Source: Hymenolepis diminuta (Eukaryota; Platyhelminthes; Cestoda; Cyclophyllidea; Hymenolepididae). Taken from it: a DNA stretch of 64,000 nucleotides. The stretch covers positions 1,257,447-1,321,446 of the forward strand of contig CAADRB010000019.1 in NCBI GenBank assembly GCA_900708905.1, read 5' to 3'. Position numbers and translations under genes: made by a program. Shown here piece by piece: positions 12,426 through 23,600 of this stretch. The notes under the pieces are model-generated. The model was not told the origin of the DNA. It did not search any database and was given only the letters and a program-made list of their open reading frames with translations. Each line of letters starts with the position of its first letter. Positions within the stretch are counted from its first letter, which is position 1.

Positions 12426-15400
12426 TTAGCTGATTGCAGATCTATGATCACAGAGCGTTGCTCTATTTGCCCAGCTAATTTAATGCGTACTACTCTGAAA
12501 ATGAACGGACGGTTGTTATACGCAGCAATTAAAATATCCCGTTATAGGTGATTATTGTGCCATTTCTATAACTAACTCATAGTGGATGTAAATACAACCG
12601 AAGGCCATTGGTTTGACGATTTTAAATTTCAATGGATCGGTTGTTTCGCTTCTTTAAATTTAAAATGTTGTTTTAACACGTCGATAGGATCACTGAATTC
12701 ATAAAAGTTTAGCTTTCTCTTTTTCTTCCTAATTTCTGGTAAATGATAGAAAATGCTGATTTGAACGTGTGTTAAAACGTGGATAAGAAGTTCCGAAAAC
12801 ACGCAAATATGTTTTTTCTCAAAATTTTGAATCAGTAATGAATAGAACAAATACTGTTTATTAAATGAAGGATTGTGGGTAGTGAAAATTGAACTGTCTC
12901 TAAATTAAGGACTTTTCATCATATGTATTATGACAATTAAATTAGATTACGAAGTATAGAAACTAAATAAATGCTCCAAAACGTATTATGCAAACTGTAT
13001 TTAAATTTCGGTTTCTGAAATGTCAAAAGGTGGCGTCATCTTAGCATGTGCAATTCAATGATAGTCGAGTATATCACTTAATCACATTGCTACTACTCTT
13101 TGAAACTCAACTGTATCATTGGAAATCACAAGATTAAAAGGTTTATTTCGAAAAGATAAGGTAAAAACAGAAAAAAACAAGTCATTATTGAAACACATCA
13201 AGAAGAACATTTATGCCCAAATTGAGATGTGCACTTTTTGATCGAGCTTTATTGGCAAGTGTCTGACTACTTCAACTTCCATTGCAATGACAGCTTTTAC
13301 CTTATTATTGAATTTTATTTATGCAATACGATTATTAATATTAAATTAGACAAAATTTACATCAGATCAGTCATTTTTTTGCGAAAGAGGGTATTTCGGT
13401 TATGAAAAGGCGTTCTCGGTTTTTCGTTCCTCAACGTTAAGGTTAGTTGAAAGTTATTATGGAGGGATACTTACAAACAATTGTTAATATGTTTAATAGA
13501 GTAGGTAGGTATATGCCAAAAGCGGCACAATATTTCTAAGAGCTAAGTGGCTTCACCTATTCTACTTTCATATCTAATTAATCGGCATAGCTGTGGTTTG
13601 CACTTCCTTATTTTCTCCATATTACTTTCCTTCTAAACTCTGGTTATTTGAATACTGAAACGTTAAGGAAATATTGACATAACAAGTAAAATATAGCGCT
13701 AGTAAATAGCATGAATTGCAATTAATAAAGATTTGTAAGTTAATTTTAACTGAAATAATCATTTGTGTTTATTAATTTTGACCAGCATGTAATGCATAAT
13801 CAGACATTATCTTCTTCTAAACGCAAATTTACAAGATTGACTAATAATTACAAGCTCCGATGCTTCCAGAGAGGGCATAAGCACGGTTAATATTCACATA
13901 GAGGTCAAATTACAGCCGTTTGGCCTAGAGACAAAGTGAACTGTGGTCTCTGTAATGATAACGTGCATACTAACAAGAACAGAAAAAAACGATTTTTTTA
14001 ACCTCAACCTATAATACCTGTTCAGACAAATCAATAACCCACTTCTTCAAATCTGACCTGGGAAAATGGTTAAAATATTTTAATTGCCATACTGAACAGT
14101 TACGGGGAGGGATTGTCTAGACTGTGGTTTGAGCTGACAAACGATTTATCAGACCCAGCTAACAATTATGGTGTTTGAACAAAAGCAAATTTAGTAGGAA
14201 ACAAAGTTATCATTAATTAAAATAATATTGGATACCATTAAGTTAAATCCAGTATTCATTTTAGATTTGATTTTGCCTACGAGCAATGTGGCTATTATCA
14301 TAAACACATTCAAGAAATTATGAAGTTCTTTAATGAAGTTTCAATTAATTTTACATTGATCCAAACTCTGATGATTTCTAAGATAACTGTGTCGTGATTA
14401 GACGTGTTTTCAAAGCAAGTAAATCTCTACCAACATTTATGAACGAGTTAAATTTAGACTAAAATTGTTTAGCACAATGCGACTAACATGAGGTTCAAAA
14501 CATCAGTCAAAATTACTGCTGGAGAGAATATCAAGCAGCAATCAAATTGCCAAATGGTCAGCTGAGCACTGTCAAGGTTGAATCATAATGCGTCAATTTT
14601 TTCTGCAATTCATATTTCTATCTAAAATGTGGTTTCAAAATTACTGAATTTCTTAAACAAACAGGACCCCTGCTTATGACTGGATAAAAATATTTTCTAA
14701 TTGGAATTTCTAACAGCTCTTAAAAAGTGTTATAGTGTCATACAATCCCATTAATTTCTCATTCCTCTTAGAATAGTCACTCCTTTCACTTCACTCAGAT
14801 GTGATGTGATTATGTCAACTAATTTGGAGTAATCTTGTAATAATATACTTCTAATCTGGGATAATTTGCAAATTATCTTTTTCAGGGGCTCCAACTCCTT
14901 ATGTGTTATAATTCCACACATATAAAAAAAGTTGACCGCATTTAAAAAATATGTAATACTTTTGAGCTATATATTCTGCTTTAGTCACAAATATGCGAAA
15001 AGATTTAAGTATTAGCGGTGTTTAATAATTTAAACAGTTACAAATAAAAAAATTGCTTATAAAAATATTTTAAGTCATTCAAATTCCAACAGCGATGATG
15101 CTCTCAGAAAAAAGGATATCCATCCCAAATCAGTCTTCCCATTTATAATCACTAGGACGTGCATTTAAACTTTGCTAAAAACAGCTAAATTTTAATTATT
15201 AAGGTTTTAAGAATTTAACTGAAAATGGTACTTAAAAAGCCAACTCAAATAACACTTAGTATTAGAGGAAATCATTGATACAGAAATAAATTTCCTTACA
15301 CTTTTAAATATGGGGATTAACTGGACTAAATGTAGAGCCTGCGCAACAAATTATTTCGATATTTACTTCGAATGTTTGACCGACTTATTTTAATCTTCCC

Positions 15401-15499
15401 CTTGAGTAAACACAGATTACGGAGTTCTGTTAAGTTCAAAATTTATCTCATCTCTGATATGTCAAAACTCTATGCTGTGAAATATCTTATAAGATTATT

Positions 15500-15660
15500 T
15501 GTCTTCTCAACCATAGGAAAAAATGAGGTGAAGCGGTAAGACCAACCCTTTCCGATCAAATAATATTGGTATATAAGCACTGAACATCGCCACCATACAG
15601 AGAACCAATCGAAAAGTTTGAATTTTGGAAAGTGAGCTGCTCATTTGGTAGATATTGTAT
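15500..15660 (-). repeat. Dispersed repeat A, copy 2
   Basis: It shares TTCTCAACCAT, AAGCACTGAACATC and a TTTGAATTTTGGAAAG segment with the copy at 20450-20640, with the same spacing of about 60 and 50 bp. As read on the plus strand it is inverse to the copies at 8.1 and 53.3 kb. Confidence 0.6.
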
Positions 15661-16590
15661 AACCGAAGTTTAAAAATTAAATTAAATAAGATTCTTTAAT
15701 ACCTTGACGTTGCTAACAGTGTCCTTTTGATCCCCTCTCCTTTATCATATGTTAGACTTACTGTTTTCCGATTTAAGTTGCTTTTCGCAATTAAAAAATC
15801 GTTAAATAATTTGTTTTACTTTGGATAATAATAAATAGTTCTCACAGTTGTGACTGTAAATTAAAAGGCTAAAAATAACTCTTTTAGATTGTTTTGCGTC
15901 CACCAATGTCTGTCTGATTTGCCAAATGATTGGGACAAGGAGGGGGGTAGTTTGGTAGACTAATCGTCAAAATTTTAGGCTGAGTTTTAATACTTATTAG
16001 TGAGATATAGCATTCTGATTTTTATCGTCCTACCTACAACCGCAACCATGAAAGTTATCTTATATATTTACTTGTTAACATATTTTTAACTGCTTCGCCT
16101 ACCATTCTGAATTCGTATGAATTCAATTGAGGAATTGATTAGGGCTTGAGTTTTCTCGAATAATAAACCTTTGCATTTGCATATCATCACACTGTTCAAA
16201 TATACATATTAACATATTTATGTTTAAGCTACCGATTGGCCGCCGAGGCGTAAGTTGCGCTTGAGAATAATGGAGGGAAGAGCTATTAAGTTTGAAAATT
16301 AATATAATTAAGTAAATTCAACTAAATTTTAACTAAAAGATACGAATAAATAAAAATGGCCTGGCGAATATTTGTTGAGACAAGATATTTAAATTTGAGA
16401 TAATTCATTTATGATAATAATAACCTTTTAAATTGCGACAAAAAAAGACCCAGTCGAATTTTATCTTTTGATTAGGGAAAGACAGAGAATTTAATAATTA
16501 AAATTATTTTGTCTTCATTCACGTACCTAAGAGCTGTTCTCAAGCATGAATCTTCACATGTATAATCTATGCGTGGCAAAAATCAATCGA
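15661..16590. other. Intergenic, no gene recognised
   Basis: AT-rich sequence between repeat A and the 3' end of gypsy relic 2. The 3' LTR of relic 2 would be expected near 16400-16640, but I could not define it. Confidence 0.4.
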
Positions 16591-17070
16591 CTTGTGTTCT
16601 GAAATTCATTCAAAAGCAACTGGAATATGTAAAGATAAGTAAAGGAAAGCGCAATCTGTCAATGATATATATTTACCCGGATTTCATAGTTGACTTTCCC
16701 TTGTTCACGAGTGGCCGATTCGAAAATCACGAGCAAACGCAAAATCAACGACAGTGTACACACCTCTTTTATGATTTTTCGCTGGATCATTTGTTTTGTT
16801 CTTCGGTATCATAACCTTCCGAATTTTTCTTCCCGTTAGTAGTTTTGCAGGCACTTTTACCACCCAGTACCAGATGATGACTCATCCTGTAGGTCAATAG
16901 GTACTTTCGAATAACTTCTTTTGTTGCTCCCTCCTCATTTGCTTTCAGCAAGGCCCTTTGGAAAGTGTCGAAAAATAGTTCTGATAGTGGGTTATATGAC
17001 GACGCACGAACGTGATTAATAGTTCTTTACCTGAAGTTTATTCTAACTGCTACGGACAGAACTGCGTCCC

Positions 17071-17749
17071 ACTGTCCGACACAAGAGTTCCTGGAAAATC
17101 ATGCGTCGTTAGGATGCAATCAAGAGCTTTTATAGTCAGAGCAGTATTTATTGACGACATTGCTATTACTTTCGGCAATTTAGGATCCACCAATATTAAG
17201 TAGGATCAGCAAAATGAAAATGAACTCTAGTCCATTGTGTCTTCGTTGGAGGGGGAAGGAGGGGAGAATGAGGGCGGGCTTCTAGCAGCATTTTGACATT
17301 CGAGACAGCCTTCGACAAGTAGTTCTATATCCTTGTCCATTCCCGACCAATGTGTGTATCCTCTGGCCTACGTTTTCACTCGATTCATTCCTCCATAGTG
17401 AAAGCGACACTATAATGAAGGTGTCGCAGAACTCTTTGCTTGAGCGCAATCGGTATGACAACTCTCTCATTAGAAAAACCAGACAGGAGTCGACAAGTGA
17501 TAATGCCTTCGACGATGGAGTAAATCCAACAAGTCCCCTTTTAACGATGATAATAGTCATTTCGTTTTCACGAATTTCATGGCTTTTGGAGTGTTTGAGT
17601 CTTCTGCTGAGGCGTGCTCTGTTACCATCTGCGTGACAGAAATATTCCAGATTGAGTTGGCCAGAATGCAGTAAACATTCTTTTCCAGAAATATGACGGT
17701 TTCTTTCAGAGGTACTTGTTGATTCACAATTAACCGTGATAATATCTCA
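17071..17749 (-). repeat. Right arm of the 679-bp perfect inverted repeat
   Basis: Reverse complement of 10988-11666 without a mismatch in the stretches compared. On this copy the homology to gypsy integrase continues past the arm (frames reading HVRASSYNPLSELFFDTFQ and RALLKANEEGATKEVIRKYL, about 17005-16900). This shows the arm is an internal segment and not the end of the element. Confidence 0.93.
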
Positions 17750-17754
17750 GCTTG

Positions 17755-18060
17755 TTTTTCACTCCGAATCCATTTCTAGTAAATTGATATAGACCCTGGT
17801 TCGTGCTGATGGTCATATATTCAGGACGTTCTGGTTCGACCTTAACTTGCAGATAAGCCTCTGATAGATCCAACTTCGCAAAACATATGCCGCCATTGCG
17901 AGTTACAAACGTTTCTTCAGCAACAGAAGGAGGATGGCGATTATCTTCAAGAGCCGCATTCAGACAAGTGGAAAAATTGACGCATAAACGAAGTCCGCCA
18001 TTCTTTTTATGTACGATCACAGTTGACTCAGAACGTTTTGAGTAAGATACTGGCTGTACG
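17755..18060 (-). pseudogene. Gypsy reverse-transcriptase fragment
   Basis: N-terminal fingers and palm of an RT. It shows VIVHKKNGGLRLCVNFSTCLN, an ALEDNRHP motif, a palm strand with the first catalytic Asp (FAKLDLSEAYLQV) and a FGVK motif. The YxDD catalytic motif, thumb and RNase H are absent because the sequence jumps at 17750 to the pre-integrase linker. It cannot encode an active polymerase. Confidence 0.88.
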
Positions 18061-18549
18061 AAACTAATTTATTCAAGATGTTACACGTCTTGCTCTAGGC
18101 TTCGTACAGCAAGGGGAACTGGGCGCTTCAGATGGAAAGTTGATTTCGTATTTTTCAGGTGTAGTTTTGCTTTAATTTTCCTGCATCGACCTGGGCTGTC
18201 TCTGAAAACTGAAGGAAATCGTTTTGTTTATCTTTGATCGGTCCAACGTTGGATTCACTTCTCATGTCTGTTTTATTAACAGATTCACTGAAATTCTTCT
18301 TTTAATTCTTATTCCTCTTTCTGAACTTCTTCGAGGTGGTTTTCGCTTCTGTCAGCGGAGCCACAGATAATTTTTTCGGCAAGGAAGATGGTGGTCTGCT
18401 TCAATGACTTCAGTTCGTCCAAGTCGGGTTGATTTATTGCGGAGCATTTGCAGTGATTTGTTAATCACCATACCAAACTTGACATTCAAGTTCACCTTCT
18501 AATTTCAGGCGCTTCGTGCTATACTGTTTGCCGATTTCAGCACCGACAA

Positions 18550-18660
18550 CACCGACAATCCATTTCTTGAGATCAAAGTGATGTCAGGGGCAGTAACCAA
18601 CTGCGAATTGACTTTATTATCATTACTCATCAAGAGAACATACTGTCGTCTATTAGAACT
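18550..18660 (-). pseudogene. Gypsy retropepsin relic lacking the catalytic Asp
   Basis: The frame reads RQYVLLMSNDNKVNSQLVTA followed by PDITLISR. In flatworm gypsy elements the corresponding segment carries a D-T/S-A/G triad before SDITLIS. Here the catalytic Asp position is Val. It lies in the expected place between nucleocapsid and RT. Confidence 0.65.
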
Positions 18661-18694
18661 TTGTCTTCATAGGTATCGTATTGGTCCTGCATTT

Positions 18695-18745
18695 CACTTC
18701 TTTATGTCCTTCCTTTCCACAGACATTACAAATGTGATTTCTGGA
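18695..18745 (-). pseudogene. Gypsy nucleocapsid zinc knuckle
   Basis: The frame reads CNVCGKEGHKEVKC, an intact CX2CX4HX4C knuckle, preceded by WKDCSSRNHI, the tail of an expected first knuckle that is broken by a frameshift. Its position between gag and protease supports the element call. Confidence 0.8.
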
Positions 18746-19069
18746 AGAACAATCTTTCCAGAATTGCATTCGGCTGCAAGCCAGAATGGTGATGGGGTTT
18801 TCTTTTTTGAAATATTTTCCTGCCTCTTCTTCTTCCTAGACTGTTATGCAATTCTTCTGATGTAGCCAAAATCGCCTGCGTTCGACTGGATCCTAGTTGT
18901 GTCATCTAGGACAGTGCTCATTCTTAGACATTTATCACCTAAATTCAATAAGGTGATATCCTGATTTTGTTCAATCACATTAAGAAATCTCTCATGGACG
19001 GAATCCAACAGACCACATGGAAAAAAGGCACTTAAAGTGACCGTCTGAAATAGATTTGTAGTCTAATTG

Positions 19070-19602
19070 TTAAGAATTTTCATTAATTCGGGGAAAATAA
19101 ATATTCCAATCTTCATCAGGCCTCCTAGTCAATGTTAAACGTTTGAAGCACTTAAGAAGTTCCGTTAATTTTTTACCGAACAGTTTGCAGTAGATGAATA
19201 CTGCTTCCTCGAACTTGAAATCATCCACTTCCTTCGGACGAATGTACCTTTTTGTGCTTCTTGTGTTCTGCGGTCTCCGATCGCCGAAGAAGGAGTCTAA
19301 CTTTTTTTCGAGAATGTCAGCTAAGTGTTTTTTTGAATACATCCATATGTTTATCAAAGCAGTTATTAAAAGTAAGATCCGCTTCTGGATCATGGTGAGG
19401 TTCATTGATCTGTAAAAGGAGGTCGTCAGAACACAATTTCGTGATGGAATTTTCTGACTGTTCAGGATTCAGGTTCAGATGCTTCGTAAATTATTCCACT
19501 GTTCCCAGAAACTTTACATAATTTATCTGTGTTCCATTAGTTTCATGAAATTTTCTTGTTGCTTTCCACGATTTTTTCAAGCTTATCTGTTTCTGAAGAC
19601 AT
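19070..19602 (-). pseudogene. Gypsy gag relic
   Basis: An ATG at 19602 opens MSSETDKLEKIVESNKKI and is soon followed by stops. The better-preserved core (19405-19070) contains RPKEVDDFKFEEAVFIYCKL, a LFGKK motif and a TRRPDEDW motif. The same layout (DLKVDETVPIFSDLFGEKSS ... EHNEDW) appears in relic 3 at 28150-28265, which supports homology. Confidence 0.75.
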
Positions 19603-19901
19603 TTTCTACATCAGATTTAAAATGATGAGCTCTTTTCAAAACTGCATCGCCAAATAATGTAATTCCAGCTAACAATGCCGAAATATCCACAAAAGAGAAG
19701 AAACGACAAATTTTAAAGATGCTAGAACTTGAAATACGAAAATTGCGCCATGTGTAAGCTTATTCATTAGTTTGGATGAACAACTTAGTAATTAAACGTT
19801 TTTATTAGGTATAAAAGGGATGAAAACATAAAATGAAATGTCATTTTCGTCAAAGAAAAATATTTAATAATTCACATATTTTCATTTTCTTCTTGACATT
19901 C

Positions 19902-20329
19902 TTAAGTCAACAAATGTGGAGTTGGTTCTTCTTGTGGGAATTTAGATTTATTTGACAGAACCTCGAAAAGTTCTTGGATGGTACCAGATAAGTCGTCTTT
20001 TGTTCGAATTTTGAAAGAAGGAATTAACAACAATGGGCCTAGTTTATTTTCTGTAATCTTCATTGAGTCTGGGAAACGTCCTATTGTATTTGAATAATTC
20101 CTGTAAGTATCAAGACCGGGGCGATAGTTAAAGTCATCCATGCTGACAGCATTATCACGCTTTTGCTTTATGTCTCTCAACATCATATCAAGTTGTTTAT
20201 AGAATTTTTTTCTCAGAAATTTGTTGATCGGTTAATTGGCATATAACATGCGATAAGGTCCAGATAATTATTACCAACTTTAATTACGATCGTTGTCAAC
20301 CTGTACCCGTGTAAATCTTCCAGCTTTAT
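19902..20329 (-). mobile_element. LINE (non-LTR retrotransposon) endonuclease relic
   Basis: Two overlapping minus-strand frames, 20329-20213 and about 20219-19902, together resemble an apurinic-like endonuclease of non-LTR retrotransposons. The first reads LHGYRLTTIVIKVGNNYLDL then IACYMPI, matching the RL...I...YAP strand. The second reads FYKQLDMMLRDIKQKRDNAV, then MDDFNYRPGLDTYRNYSNTI and GRF, then NKLGPLLL, matching GDFNAxxG ... xIGRF ... NGxRLL. The Gly of GDFN is Asp here. A frameshift near 20215 joins them. No LINE RT is adjacent; gypsy relic 2 begins just downstream, so the LINE is truncated or was interrupted. Confidence 0.7.
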
Positions 20330-20449
20330 TTATGATGGGTAAATTTAGGACTAAACACCGTCGAACCGCATTAATCCAATTAAATTTGGAAAATAAGTAA
20401 ATAAAAGAAAACATAAAAATACTACCCGCTTAATATAATAATATACTAT

Positions 20450-20640
20450 TTTGCCTTCTCAACCATTGTAAGGAAAATGAATTGAATTGGCAGGACTGGT
20501 CCTTCTTGATTCAAAATCTGGCCAATAAGCACTGAACATCATTGACAGGCATTTGTTGCAACCCAAAGGACGGATCACAAAATTTGAATTTTAGGAAGGG
20601 AAATATCCATTCTGCAAATATTTTTCAATTCAAAAATGAA
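20450..20640 (-). repeat. Dispersed repeat A, copy 3
   Basis: It aligns with 15500-15660 on the same strand and with 8100-8300 and 53230-53440 inverted. Shared strings are TTCTCAACCATTG, CCAATAAGCACTGAACATC and AAAATTTGAATTTTAGG. A pyrimidine-rich tail (CCCCTCCTTTAT, about 20680) is also shared with copy 2. Confidence 0.6.
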
Positions 20641-23600
20641 ATGATATCTTAACATTATTCTCAGTTTCTGTTTATTCCCCTCCTTTATATCATTTATTGT
20701 ATGTTTTGTAAACTGATTTCAATTGTTTTCCCAAATCTAATATTGTTGAACTTACAACAGCGTAAGTATTCCTAAAGACGCATACTAAATACGCTACTTT
20801 TAGTATGTCAAGTAGTTTAAATTGGACCATAAAAATGATCACAAGTACCTTAGGCAAATGGTAAATTTTACTCATTTCTAAGTTGTTTATGGGAATACAG
20901 ACAATCACATGAATTAGAAAAAAAATGTTTTCAGAGAGTAATTTAAAATTTTTTTAAGTACTCGGTCTGAAGAGTATGAAATCGAACATGGAGAGTGGAG
21001 AAAGCAATCGTATATAACATTACATAAGGTGAGGTAGCATTTTTCCATGTCTGTAATACCGCATTTCCAAGTATCATCGATTATATAGAAACCACAATAC
21101 ATAGGTCATATGACCCTTTTTAATTATCGGTGACAAACCGTGATAAACAACTGAGAAGTTCAAATATTTTTAAAATTTTGAACTGAGTGATTAGGCATTT
21201 GAACTATTAATGTGCTTGTCGCGTAATTTATTCTGAAATGGTTTGTTTATAAATATCAATTCTAATTTATGTAACTTATTCAATTATCTAACTGGTTTTA
21301 CTACATATGGGATTCTCAGTAATTAATTTAGTCCGTTAAAACAGAATCTCAGATCAGAGATATGATTTAAGCGCTAGTACATAATTTTCAGTATAATATT
21401 TACTGAGGAGCGAAGAAAGGTGAGTAGGAAAATTCCAGTTTTAAGACCTAGTTTTCTGCAAAGTTGCAGGTGTTGCTTAGGACCTCCTTATTCTTAAAAG
21501 AAACTAAGAGTATTCCGTTGGAGCTTAGCGTTTAACACAGGTGGACGAAGATTCCATTAGATGTTGATCTTTAAGAATGAAGGTCTGCATTCAAATGCAT
21601 TTTCTTAATTTCGCACTTCATCCGCTTTAAACTCTTATGATTGAAGGAAAAAACACCCAATTTAACCTAGTTCAAGTAATTTGGCAGTGACCCAGGTGCC
21701 ATCTTAAAATTTAGAGAGCCATTAGTAGATATGAGCTACCCGATCACTTTATTCGATACTTGGGCACCAATCCTTTCCGTAATTCGATGTTATTTCCTGT
21801 TTATCACTTCATACCATGACTCAACTGTAAGTCTGTGTATTCTTTTCCATCCTTTATTCAATCAGTACCTCCATTAACTGACGTTCTTTACTGTAGTTGG
21901 TCACAAGTATATGTCCTGAAGGAAGTAATAAACTTTTGGAGGATAGGACTGGCAGCTAAGGTATATGATTTTCCCCCAGATATTCGTCAAGCTACACCCT
22001 CTATTTTTAAATAGTTTTCACTACGACTGCAAGACAGAAAGAGAGAGGAGATTAGATATTTGTAAGTAAAGTTCAGTTGTGTGTAGTTGTATCGGTTGGC
22101 CAGAGCGCGTCGACTTATATACATTCGAGTTGTTCAGAAACCTAATCATGTTCTGATCGCTGATAATTGGGATATGACGCCATTACAACGTCATTCCGCA
22201 TGGTGGTCAATCTGGAACTAGTGACAATATCAGCGTGGAGAGAAAAAGAGGACAAGTCGATTTTAAAAGAAAGACAAACATAACAGAAAGGATCAAGTTG
22301 GGTCGGGCCAACCCAAAGTTAAATTTCCGGCGTTTTATCACCTCTATGATGCCGAAATTGAAAGCTCAAATCAAATGAAAATTGTCAAAGAAAATATTTG
22401 TAAGAAATGATAAAAAATTTAAATCGGATGTTAATTGGGGTAAATTAAATGGACTTTTTATTAGAAGTTGAGTCGAAATGACACGCTGAAACAGGCGCAT
22501 TTCCTATCTGAGTGCAAGATTCTAAGAAATTCGATTTACCGTAAGACAATCTAGAGTATTTGAATTTTATTTCCTTATTTATTTATAAATATCTACGTTA
22601 CTGTCTCTACAAGAAAGATTAATGCTGAATTTTGAAATTTTTGCACCGCGTTTCGCCGATATATGTTTGCTATGTATAAGAAAATAATAGTTTTCCCAAA
22701 ATAATTCTTATATGTAAGATTCTTTATTTTCCAACTTCTAGTTCCTGGTTCTTTTAATTCCCTTTTATTGGAAATAATTTATTTACATTACGGTTATAAA
22801 TGGCCCATAATAAAAATCGCCCTATCGATACACAAACGTGTGTCTTATTTTGATATGGTGGTTTGGGTCGTTTTGCATTGTGGTGTTGTCGGGTCGTATT
22901 TGTAACTGGTGCAATGGCTTAGGGAACCTAAGAGTAGGTTACGGTATTCTACAGAGTAGAGCAGATTATAGCAATATTGTTGAAGGTAAAGCTTATTCAA
23001 TCCACTTTGCTCCCCATTACTTTTTATTGCGACAAATAAAAGGTGCGCTTATTTTCAAGAAAAATAATAATTCTTTAACAGCTTTAAGACTTTAATAAAA
23101 ATTTAAACACAGTAAAAGTGAGTTGACTTTATTTATTTTTGTGAATTATCATAAAAGATCACTACTTGCATATTATTTTGCAATCCATTTAATTTAACAT
23201 ATCTTCTAACCAAACATTTTTAACTAAAAATACCTAAATATAATTAAAACTAATATTTTTAGTGATAATTTGGCATTTAATGTTCTTCTAATTAACACCA
23301 CTTATTAAACTGCCCTTCTGTTAATATACCCCATTTCCTTTTCGAACGCTGGGGAAAACCAATGTGCTTTCATTCAGTTACTCAATTCATTGACGATTTG
23401 AATTTTGTTTCGGCTAATCTCGTTGTCGTTAAACGTTCGTCAAATTATAATGCGATTAATTAAATAGGTGGGTATTTTCAATACATTCATACATTTCTTT
23501 TCTTTATGCTCTACTGAGAAATTAAATGACATATACTGCCTGCTATTTTGCTTCATTTTGCAGTTAACATTTAAAGACCTGTTTATTAGGTAAATGATAT

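Larger units (their letters stand above)
11741..15490. other. Spacer between inverted gypsy copies, no gene recognised
   Basis: AT-rich sequence containing the 50-base assembly gap at 12266-12315. It also holds an imperfect inverted repeat at about 12120-12172, a truncated copy of repeat A near 12360-12425 and a compact foldable segment at 12423-12481. I see no coding exon. Confidence 0.5.
16600..19900 (-). mobile_element. Ty3/gypsy LTR-retrotransposon relic 2 (gag to integrase, internally deleted)
   Basis: The most complete retroelement in the window, read on the minus strand. An LTR tail ends near 19670 at TTGGCGATGCAG, which resembles the junction after the LTR in relic 3. Then come gag (ATG 19602; core 19405-19070), a nucleocapsid zinc knuckle (about 18745-18695), a retropepsin relic (about 18660-18550), RT (about 18060-17755), a deletion, linker plus integrase (17749 to about 16800), and a post-integrase tail (VYTVVDFAFARDFR, about 16755). 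Frameshifts and stops occur throughout. About 0.9 kb of RT and RNase H is missing at 17750. The element is dead. Bases 17749-17071 form the right arm of the perfect inverted repeat. Confidence 0.87.

Noticed and set aside
17352..17636. 94-codon frame on the plus strand, repeated at 11385-11101 minus
   Set aside because: It is the antisense shadow of the gypsy linker/integrase region in both inverted copies; its duplication comes from the inverted repeat.
22838..23095. 85-codon Gly/Trp/Cys-rich open frame
   Set aside because: The composition reflects a local T/G-rich stretch; no family resemblance or supporting neighbours.
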